Source: Carposina sasakii
Taxonomy: Eukaryota; Arthropoda; Insecta; Lepidoptera; Carposinidae
Length of the DNA stretch: 64,000 bases
Assembly: GCA_014607495.2 (NCBI GenBank)
Contig: CP053163.1
Coordinates: forward strand, 10,458,716-10,522,715
Direction of reading: 5' to 3'
A program made the translations under genes and the position numbers. Under the pieces are notes generated by a model that was not told where the DNA came from, made no database searches, and was given only the letters and a program-made list of their open reading frames with translations. Shown here piece by piece: positions 43,215 through 54,400 of the stretch (position 1 is the stretch's first letter; each line of letters starts with the position of its first letter).

Positions 43215-44017
43215 TTTATTCAGCGGTTTTATGTCTAATGATGTTTCGTGATGAGTATTTAATGATGGTCTGTCGAGATTATTCCATCAGGCTTTATCAT
43301 TTACTTGCGGCGGCCCACGACTTCGTCCGCGTAAAGGGGAATTTCGTATTAGCATTGTACCTGTGCGAAGCCGGGGCGGGTCGTTAGTTAAACATATAAA
43401 CCTTCCTCATGAATCACTATAGATAGATATGCATTTAAATAAAACGCATCAGAATCCGTTGCGTAGTTTTAGAGATCTTCGTTCATAGGAACGGACAGAC
43501 TGACAGCGGCAAGCTACTTTGTTTTATAATGTTAATTTTATAGGTACGTAGTTATACAGAGATGATCCTGTGCTGATACGGGAATTCACTAGAATACATC
43601 AGCAGCACCTGATGCAACCAGACATAAGTCAAGCCCTCATTCATGATGAGATGATGGATGGAGATGCAACTGATGTACCTATTCTAGTGAAGCACCGGCC
43701 CTGACACACCTCTATGGCGTCATCGACTTTCATAATGTTCAGAGATATCAAGTATAAATATCACAGACTTAAGGAAAAACTGTACTAGCGAGGATTCGGT
43801 TAAATATTGGGGAAACTTCTTAAAATCCGAAATAAACGTAAAAATGTCTAAATAACATGTCGATTTCAAAAAAAAAAACTATCGAGCGAAAGTTATTAAA
43901 TCATGTTTTTGGCTTTACATGCCATAGAGTAAGAATATACTGTAAAAGTCTCCCATTAAACAAACATGCACCCGCTTCAGCATATTTCATTAAAAAGATG
44001 CTAAATAACGTCTGCCT
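43215..44017. other. 5' flank of secreted-protein gene with repeat pieces
   Basis: A family H relative is at 43305-43400 (GGCCCACGACTTCGTCCGCG, GAAGCCGGGGCGGGTC) and family E pieces lie at 43560-43700. No promoter element can be assigned. Confidence 0.4.
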
Positions 44018-44420
44018 TATGGGGATTGCCAGTAAACCGGCAAAAACAAATAGAAATTTCTCCACAGATCGGCCTGCCTGCGACCCTCGTACCCCGCGCG
44101 TCTTCATCTGCGCGCCCGTTATCTATTGTAGTTACGTCGTCATCTGCACGCCCGTTATCCATCGTAGTTACCTTTTTATCCTTTGTTATTTGAAATTTCT
44201 TTTTTACACTGTCTTGTTTGTATATATAGCGCTAAAACAATATCCTTTGTACTCCGAACTTTCTAGGCATCCCTATTTTTTACACTGTTCTGTTCTGTAT
44301 ATATATAGCCCGGTGTCTGTAATAAAACATGATTCGTTTCCTAACGCTCAACGGTGACTTTTACTCGTCTTCCTGAAACTCTAACGTAGTGGAGCAATAC
44401 CAGAATACCCAACCACTACA
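44018..44420 (+). repeat. 5' LTR
   Basis: This 403-bp LTR starts TATGGGGATTGCCAG and ends CCAACCACTACA. It contains two TATATATAG-type boxes and AATAAAAC near the 3' third. The sequence TTGGTGACCCCGAC follows it as the likely primer-binding site. Confidence 0.88.
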
Positions 44421-44609
44421 ATTGGTGACCCCGACTGAAGAAAAACACGCAACCGCAAGCTGAAGAAGCCACAACCTATCGGCGCTGAAGAAGCTGCACG
44501 CAACCGCACGCAGCACGAAGAAGACGACTGGCACACTCATCAGCAGCCTGGAGCCTGGGAGAAGAAACCTGTCCAGCTGCCACGAGTTCACGTCTCACAG
44601 ACACACGCC

Positions 44610-47358
44610 ATGGAAGACCCTTCACGCAAGATGGTGAGCTGGAACGACCAGTTTCCCTCCCACGCGCGCACCATGCCAACACCAACGAGCCACGAATCAT
44701 CACCCTACGTGCACGCTATGATGATGGCCGACGAGACGCTACATAGAAGAGCATCATCGACCATCCCAGCTACTAGCACACCGTCCGCCAAGGAAGAAGC
44801 CTGCCTACTGCTAGCACAACAAGTCCAGCATCTTACCGCCCAACTCGCCGATCTACGCAAGGAAGCCGCAAACCGACAAGATCGCAAGGGATATCGCCGA
44901 CCGAGTCACAATTCGCACACGCGACGCACTACGCCGTACAAGCCAGCAGCTGCCGCCGCCACGCAAACTAAAACGACTCCGACCGTGGCCAGCGTGAATA
45001 CATCACCGGCAAGCAACCGCCTATGTGTCTTCGATATGAATACGCGAGAACGTTTCCTCGTCGACACAGGCGCAGAAATATCTGTGCTCGCTAATCACAA
45101 AAATAAGAAGCCTACAGCGAGCGCCTACACTTTATACGCACCGTATAACACACCGATCAGCACCTACGGCGAAAAACATTTAAGACTAAACTTGGGGCTA
45201 CGACGCGACTTTCGCTGGACATTCATCGTCGCCGACGTCAAAACATCGATACTGGGAGCAGATTTCTTACGACATTATAAGGTACTGGTTGACCTACATC
45301 GAAGAAAACTCATCGACAAACTCACCGCGTTATCAATCGACGCGATACGGATCACAACGCAACAAGAAGCCGTGTATATGGTCAGCAGCGAGCAAACATA
45401 TCACAACATTCTCAAGCAATTTCCCGATGTACTGAGGCCGATGTCAACCAACGCACCGCCTAAGCATGACGTCACACACCACATACAGACCACGGGACCG
45501 CCGCTTTCCGCCAGACCGCGCCCGCTAGCGCCTGACAAGTACAAAGCCGCAAAAGCAGAGTTCGAGCGCATGATCGAGATGGGCATCTGCAAGCCGTCGA
45601 AAAGCCCATGGGCGAGTCCTATGCACATCGTAAAGAAGAAGGATGGCGGACTACGTGTATGCGGGGATTATCGTCGATTAAATGCAGTCACACAGCCAGA
45701 CCGATATCCGATACCTCGCATACAAGACTTCACTTATCAACTACACAATAAGAAAATCTTCACCAAACTCGATCTCAAGATGGCCTACTATTGGATACCA
45801 ATGTCACAAGAAGATGCGCAGAAAACAGCCATTATCACTCCATTTGGCTTGTTTGAATTCAACTGCATGACATTTGGGCTACGAAACGCATCGCAAACCT
45901 TTCAACGTTTCATGCACGAAGTACTACGAGGAGTCGACAATGTATTTTGCTTCGTGGACGACGTACTCGTTTATTCTGAGAACGAGGAGCAACACAAAGA
46001 GCATCTGCGCACCGTACTCGACCGCCTAAATACCTACGGCGTGTCTTTGAACGTAGACAAATGCGAGTTTGGGAAAGCTACAATCAACTTCCTCGGCTAC
46101 GAAGTTTCGCAACACGGCATCAACCCAAGATCGCGTACAAGCTATATCTACATATCCGAAACCGAAGACAGTACACGAGATGAGAAGATTTCTAGGCATG
46201 CTCAATTTCTACCGCGACTGCCTACCACGTCAAGCCGAGATGCAATACGAGTTGAATAAATATCTACACAACAGGAAGAAAAACGATAAAACGCCTATAG
46301 AATGGACGAACGAAGCCGAAATTGCATTCGAAAATTGCCGTCAAAGCATTCTGAAAGCAACCACACTAACATTTCCCGTCCTCGGCGCAACTCTCAAGAT
46401 AATGACTGACGCATCCGACCACAGTATGGGAGCCGTTCTACAGCAGCAAGTCGATGGTGTATGGAAGCCACTAGCTTTCTACTCCAAAGCAATGAGTAAC
46501 TACGCAACGCCGCTACAGTGTGTACGATCGCGAACTATTAGCGATCTACACAGCTGTCAAACACTTTCGCCGCCGACTAATAGAGGGCAACGAGGTCATC
46601 ATATTTACCGATCACAAACCTCTAACTCATGCGCTAACAAGATCATCAAGCAGCAGCGACACACCACGACGAGAACGACAGCTACACTTCATCAGTCAAT
46701 TTTGTTCGAGCATACAGTACATACAAGGCGAAGAAAATGCAGTAGCGGATGCACTTTCCCGCATCGAAGAAATTCATTGTCCGAGCTACATCGACTACAC
46801 GAATTTACCCGACGACCAACACAATGACAGCGAGCTTCAACAATTAAAACTGCAATCAAACCTAAAATTCGTCGAAATTACCCTGCCTGGCAAGAAGATG
46901 CAGATTTCGTCAGACAGCTCAGCGAAGCGATGAACTCACTGAGCCCTACAACGAGAGCGAGTGCAACCAAACCCAACTTATTCGTACACAAAGATCTCAC
47001 TACCTGTAGTCATGTTTTCGTACGCAATGACACCGTACGACCTCCGTTGACACCGCCATACGACGGGCCCTACGAAGTTCTACATCGTCATGAAAAGTAC
47101 GTCAAGATCCAGCTACCTACGCGTACTACAGTCGTCACAATAGAGAGACTTAAGCCGGCATACATCTACAGCGAAGAAAATCAATCAACCGGGACGCCGC
47201 CGCAGATAAATCAAGACAGCAACATCACCAACATCACGCCAACCCCACCACTACCTCAAGCAGTTACCAATACCAAGCCTGCCCTAGCAACAGCATTGAA
47301 GGAATCTTACGTCACGAGGGCAGGCAGAACAGTCAAGAAAAATTTACGCTTCGCTTGA
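44610..47358 (+). pseudogene. gag-pol remnant with frame breaks
   Basis: The first frame (44610-46259) has a gag-like leader without a visible zinc knuckle, the protease motif VDTGAEISVL, and RT with KKDGGLRVCGDYRRLNAV and FVDDVLVYS. The reading moves to another frame near 46130 (RRFLGMLNFYRD; RNase H motif TDASDHSMGAVL). It moves again near 46520 (YDRELLAIYTA; AVADALSRIEE). The frame from 46930 carries only the integrase tail (PPYDGPYEVLHRHEKYVKI). The integrase zinc finger and catalytic core are absent. Confidence 0.85.
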
Positions 47359-47368
47359 GGGGGAGTGA

Positions 47369-47771
47369 TATGGGGATTGCCAGTAAACCGGCAAAAACAA
47401 ATAGAAATTTCTCCACAGATCGGCCTGCCTGCGACCCTCGTACCCCGCGCGTCTTCATCTGCGCGCCCGTTATCTATTGTAGTTACGTCGTCATCTGCAC
47501 GCCCGTTATCCATCGTAGTTACCTTTTTATCCTTTGTTATTTGAAATTTCTTTTTTACACTGTCTTGTTTGTATATATAGCGCTAAAACAATATCCTTTG
47601 TACTCCGAACTTTCTAGGCATCCCTATTTTTTACACTGTTCTGTTCTGTATATATATAGCCCGGTGTCTGTAATAAAACATGATTCGTTTCCTAACGCTC
47701 AACGGTGACTTTTACTCGTCTTCCTGAAACTCTAACGTAGTGGTGCAATACCAGAATACCCAACCGCTACA
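47369..47771 (+). repeat. 3' LTR
   Basis: It is identical to the 5' LTR except for one base in GTGG(A/T)GCAA and one in AACC(A/G)CTACA near the end. Confidence 0.88.
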
Positions 47772-47775
47772 GCCT

Positions 47776-48443
47776 CCTCTTAATAACAGCACAATATTAA
47801 GGACTTTTGCCGGATCAGAAAATGGTCAAATACAGGAAAGCACAACTTATTACAAATCCACCATAAATCGATGGATAAATGATAAATCAATAAAAGCGCA
47901 CAGAGAAAATTCTATTGTGTGTGTGTGTGTGTGTGTGTGCATTACAAAGACAGGACAGCTGGGCGCAGTCCAGGGGGCGGATTGCACCCCCACATTGCAC
48001 TCTACTATGGTCAGTTTATAGATTTTTACGTACCTAAGTAGATTGGTCCGACTTTCTTTTTTTTTCATGAGACACAAACAGTAGGTACTGTCAACACAAA
48101 TATATTTACAATACATCATAAGTAGCACATACACCAGCAAAGTGTCTACCAATAAAAACACAAAAAAAAATGTTAATTACAATGTTAAAATATACAGAAA
48201 CTAAATATTATCCGAAAAATGGTTTTCGTACAAGTCAAAAATCGTTCTTCTATGCTATTATGTCTTTTGTACAGGTAAGTGTAAGTATATTTATTTATTA
48301 AGGATCTCAGAATATTGCAGTGTAGTTGTATGTACCATCGTTGATTGATACATTAAACATTATAATGATTCGTTTGATATCAGACTGATAGCATAATACA
48401 AGCACATGCTTTGTATAGCTATCGAGAATTATTTGTATCTTGA
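47776..48443. promoter_or_regulatory. 5' flank of sorbitol dehydrogenase gene
   Basis: A (TG)n run of about 12 units lies at 47916-47939. The rest is AT-rich and should contain the promoter of the downstream gene, but no core element can be named. Confidence 0.4.
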
Positions 48444-51400
48444 ATGAGTTCAGTAAATTTCAATTTCAATGCCAGTGTCACCCCGACCGCCACACAGACC
48501 CCACGCCTCGCCATGTCGACTCCAGATAACTTGACCGCAGTCCTCTACACTGCTAAAGATTTACGTTTGGTAAGTAAAACTTACATTTATCACAGTTTTA
48601 AGGTGCAAATTTTGCAGTTTTCACTCAGGTTTTAAGTTAACACTGTTTAAATTTTTAACTTCCAAAAGTTTGAAGTCTATTTTTAGACGAATGTCGTAAA
48701 AGTGTACGAGTTTCATATAGTATGATTTATATAATTACTTGGTATAGCTTTGCAGTTGTATTCGATCATGGAAATTAAAATCGATAGTTTTGCCAATGAG
48801 TATTAAGTCCATTCCAACGAACAAGCAGCTTATCTTATTTCCTGTATAGGAATGTACCATAAATTTTATGAACTAAATAGCTATAACAGCGATGTATTGT
48901 TACTATAGATACTGATAAATGATAAAGAAGTATGTACAGTTACTCAATCAATTTATTTTCTTTCTTTATGTACTAAATTTCATTTAATTTTTCAGGAACA
49001 AACACCAATTCCTGAAATCAATGAAGATGGTAAGTGACCATAATATTTAATTTATAATAAGTATATCTGCTGACGAAAAGACCTTAGTACCTAATTAACT
49101 ATCAGGTGTGTCAACATTTTTAAGTTAATTGGCAAGGTTCAATAGTAACGCCTGATGCAATTAAATAAGGTTTAATAGTACGTAAGTAATTTTTTTTCTA
49201 AATATTTTCTATCCCTGACCTAGATGATCAATAAAACAATCTAAGAAAAAAATCTAAATAGCTTGATCACATCAATTGTGCTTTATAACGAATGCTGTAT
49301 TTATTGCGATTGCAATGGTGCAGCGCAGTTAACTGTCGCATCGTTCATTCACCGAACACATTCAATAGACTAGAAAACACTTCAATACAATACTTATTGC
49401 TGTCGGTTTTTTCTAGACCTAAATCATTGTAAAATAATGGGTAAAATAAATCAACATAATATGCTTTACTAGAATACTATAATAGTTATCTTCATCCGTA
49501 CATGTCGTTAGAGTCGACTAAGGAACTCAGGGGCGTATTCTAGTCTACTTGTTACTGATCTTTTACCTCTGGCCCTTTTAGCATAGCAAACGTGGGTGTA
49601 GTTTCCCATTCGTGATCCTGCAGTTTAGGGAACACAGCCGTATCTATTTATGTATATCAAATCAATCTCCTCCTACTAGATATCGAGGATAACTCCAACC
49701 AGTCAAAATAAACGATTTTAGAAAATTATCTGACGGATATGCGCTCATACAGCCAATTCGAGGATTACTCGTACTCCAGCCAATTTCTCTATCGAGTATG
49801 CCCTTATTCAGGCGATTTCCACCGCAAACCTAGCACAACTCTTGCGAACTAATCTGTCTATCAACAGAGGTGTTACTCCGCATGGACAGTGTGGGCATCT
49901 GCGGCTCGGACGTGCACTACTGGCAGCACGGCTCGTGCGGACACTTCGTGCTCAACGCGCCCATGATCATGGGCCACGAGGCTTCGGGGATCGTCGCTAA
50001 GGTAAACACTTTAACTACTCCTTTTTTCTGCTCTGCTGGTATTTGTCGTGGAGTTAGGTGAATAGTTCAATTTACTTTTCCTGACCAGCTTATATAAGGT
50101 CTTTTCAAAATTAGTAATTATCTTTTGACACGAAACTAGGTAGGTAAAAAGAAACTTTCACTATGGGACCAACTCTGAAATAGTGAAAAAACAATCGGCT
50201 GTTCCATACAAGACCTTCTATAAGTATATATATGTCGTGGCCATATTGTTAAATTGATCATTTCATGAAATGGTCGAGCATTTCATGAAGTGGTCGCATT
50301 TCATGAAGTGGCCAATTCAATTTGACCAGATCGTTAAAATCGTCTACATTTCACGATTTTGTCATCCACGTTTGCCAAATCGTATTAACAGGGTGTCCAT
50401 AAAATCCGAATGTGGTAAGAGCTTATATAAATAATATATACCGTACACCATATATAAGTATACCATAAGGTATGATGGTATGATTTTTTTTTGCTATTAT
50501 TTATGTGATATATTCACAATATAATATTTAAAAACATAAAAGACTTTACAAAAGCGATTCGCATCTGGCACATCGCCGGACGCTGCCTGGGCACGCTCGC
50601 TCCGCTCGCTCGGCTCGTGCGTCATTTGTCATAGTCTAACCTAACCTAACCTAACCTATCGTAATCTAAGGTTTTTGTTTAACAATATTATTATAAACCA
50701 CCATTAAGTCTAATATACATTATACAATATAACACACTATCCGTGAACTTCTTCTGCATAGTCACCCTACTCTCTTTAATTTGTTTTATAACCTAAAAAG
50801 AAAAATCCGCCATCTTCACACATAAATAAAACGCGCGCAGCGCCTCTACCGGTGATTCATGTAACTATTTTACGATATGATCAATAATCTTGACCACTTC
50901 ATGAAATGATCGGGCGTTTAGTTGCCCATATCGAGAAACGATTTTTAATCATCGATCTGCCCAAACCATATCATGATGTGGCCAATAGACAGTTGAACTT
51001 TTCATGAAATGCGACCATTTCATGAAATGCTCGACCATTTCATGAAATGATCAATTCTACGATATGGCCACGACATATACATAACACACACGGCTGTCGA
51101 TCACCAACCCGCCTGCCCAGCGTGGTGGTGACTATGGGCAAATACCCCCCCATGGCTGTCTTGTTGCGTGCCCTGGGGGAGGCTTACGTGGACTGCAAGA
51201 GGCTGATGATGACACACGGCTGTGCTCCTGGATTGGAGTAGCCAGAACTGAAGGATCATATCAGATCCCATAGCCATGTTTAGCAAGGCGGAGACAGATG
51301 TTGATGATCAGTGACAAATTGCTAGCTTATCGCCTGAGAGAATGCCCGAGTTCCTTAGTCGAATGAGTGTATTGTCGTAGGTACGACCTATTCTACTACC

Positions 51401-54400
51401 TATGTATATTTCGAACATTAGGTACTATACCTAACACTTGAGTTTTTCACGTTCCCTGTAGCATTGAATGCGTTTACATACTTACCTAAGTATCATCACC
51501 TATACAGGATGATTTTTGGTCGTCAACGTTCCCGGAAACTACGGATTGTACTCATCATCACGATAATTTTTCTCCATGGAAGCATACCTGGGAAGTGTCT
51601 GGTTTCCAAAATATTAGGGTCCAAAGTTGAGTAAATAGACTGCGTTTTTCTGCATAAATGCTCACGCGCGTAGCAAGATTTTTTCACGAGAAATAATTAA
51701 TATCTGTCTATGAAAAAACTAGCATAAACACTGGACACTATAAATTTCGCCCGATCAAGTAAATATATTCCACCATTTTTTTGACATTAACTTACTTTAT
51801 TTGACGTATAGAGTACGAACTCTTCGTTAAGGGTGGCAACGAAAAAACACCTGTATATCCACCGCACCTATAAAAAAAATTATAACATATACTCAACTAT
51901 ACCCTCAAAATTGGTCAGAAGTGGCACAATGTGGTTCTATCGGCCTTTGGTGCTCTGCCTACCCCGTACAACTGGCCATACACGCACACTTTGACTGTAC
52001 AGTTCAACTGCACAGGTAAAAAGGAGCGTGTGTGGCATTCGACTGTGCAGTTTTCTACGACTGTACAGGTGACCTGTGCAAATATGTAAATAGATATTTT
52101 TTAACTGCGCAGTTCAATACTGTACAGAACCGCGATACCTACGTATGCTGTTTGTTTTTTAATCTTTATCACTACGAGACGTACATAACCTGTTAAATAA
52201 CAGAAAAACATGTAGATATCTTTAGGTAAATATGAATTGAGTAAACATCGGATGATCGCCCGATAAGGCCCGGACTCCACCAAAGCGGAGAGATGTTTTG
52301 TTAACAACTAATAGTATTTCGTTATTAGCCGCGTACTGACTGAGCGAGTAGTCTCGCGAGGCAGCCGTGCTAGGCAAATCCTCGGTCGGTCAAGACGTGC
52401 CTCGCCCGAGGCAAACGCACGCGCTGCCTCGCGCAAGCGTGCCCGATGTCGGAGCCAAACGTTGTCGGTTTTTGTCCATGCTCAAAAGCGGCTCAGTAAG
52501 TTTGCCGCGCGCACTCAAGACGGTTGTTTTGCCTCACTTGTTCGACGACATGAATAAAGAACAGTGTCTCAAGTTAATACAATTATATTTTTCTTTTCTT
52601 TTTTGTACAAGTTGATGAATTAGTATAAAGGCGGTGGTGGCGAATTGGCGATAGCCTTCCGAACGCACGGCCTTACAATCTTGAGCAGAACTGGATATGC
52701 GCTACACTCACGTGGCTTCTGTTCGACTTGTGAGTCACCACTGAGCGTTCGACTTTGGCTCAGCCTCGCTCCGGCTCGGCGTTGCCGCGCGCGGCAGCCT
52801 CATGCATTTTAAATATAGACCACAGATTACCCCCTAAAAGATTCCGCATACAAGGCAGCAGCTGCGCACCACGAGTATATGCAATTGCACTCATGTAAAC
52901 GCAAACTTCAATTCTTTACACTAGTACCGACCAAGTATTTGATCTGCGTGCGCGTGATTTCGTTGCATTTTCTAATTTACTTTTTGTATTGTTATTACAC
53001 GTAAAAGTAAAAAAAAATGACAACGTGTTCTGTAAAATGGTGCGGGAAGAATTCCAGAACAAATAGTTATAAGAAAGATGGTATTACTTTTCATTAGTAA
53101 TTAAAAACATTTTACATTTTACGTCTTACGGAGCTCAAGTTACATTGGGTAAAAAAATGTTGCTCCGAAAAATGGCAGCTCCCGTTTATGTCTTTTGGAA
53201 AAGTCCCTTTCTCTCATTATAATAATTAGTATGTTTATCTCTTTTTGTTTCTTCCAGTGTTTGACGTTGACAGAACTAGCGAATTCAAGAAATTGAACGT
53301 ATCGATATAAGTAATGATTTTTAACAAAAAAAAATCATAAATTTAGTTACGTTTGTTATTTTATACTGATTATAAATAAGTGATTAATAATCTATAATTA
53401 TACTTACTAATATACAAAGCTAGAAAGTTTTTTTTTAGCTTAACACGCTAATCCCAGGAACTACTGGTTTGATTTGAAAAAATATTTTTGTATTGGATAG
53501 TTCATTAATCTATCGAGAATAGTTATTAATTAATCGAGGAAGGCTAGGTTTTTTTTAGTACTTTACGCTAACGGAATCGCGAAATAGGTACAGCTAGTCT
53601 ATACAAATAAATAAAATTGAAGTGTCTGTTTGTAACTCAATACAAAAAGAAAAATGTTATAACCGAGATCATGTTATTAGGAACGATATCGCATTCACTC
53701 TTGACGCCATCGACATCTATTGGCTGTCTGTTTGTTCACGCAAATCTCTGAATCGGCTGGACCGATTTTGACGGGACTTTCACTGGCAGATAGTTGATGT
53801 AATAGGGAGTAACATAGGCTTATTTTTATTCTGAGGAAAAATCCCAGGATGATTTTTGGCGGGATGAACATTAATTTTCTGTTTTTTCGGTAGTTTACGC
53901 GAACGAAGTCACGGCGAACTGCTAGTAATTAATAATTTGCAGAATGTTGTTACACACTTCGGACTTTAGACAATTATATGATTAGCGGACTATTTAACAT
54001 AGACATATAAAAAAAATCAGTTTGATCAGTACCTATTCCTAAGATCATCGCGTTTAAACGAACAAACTCTCTAGCTTTTTAATATCAGTATTTATTAAAA
54101 CACATAACATTTTGTAAGTAGAAAAAAGCATGTTATTTGTATTTACTATAATATGATATTATTTCATCAAACAATAATTCAATCGATATATTTATCGGCA
54201 CGGGAAATTGACTCGACTACATCACTATAGGATATTACTGACCTTGAAAGAACCAATCACGGCACTGTTGTGAGGTGCCCCCACAGCTCTTCTTACCGCC
54301 TAATTTGGTGACTTTTGTCTAGTGCAAAACAGCAATAATGCGGTATCTTTAGGGAGTGATCTGTGATATAGACCGAGGCTGCCTCGTGCGGCAAATATTG

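Larger units (their letters stand above)
44018..47771 (+). mobile_element. young, defective Ty3/Gypsy LTR retrotransposon
   Basis: The LTRs at 44018-44420 and 47369-47771 are both 403 bp and differ at two positions, with GCCT duplicated at 44014-44017 and 47772-47775. The internal part is only about 2.9 kb and holds a short gag-like leader, protease, RT and RNase H with frame breaks, and an integrase tail without the core. It lies between two divergent host genes. Confidence 0.9.

Noticed and set aside
43857..44357. 166-codon open frame
   Set aside because: Most of it is the 5' LTR; the same peptide recurs in the 3' LTR, so it is not a gene.
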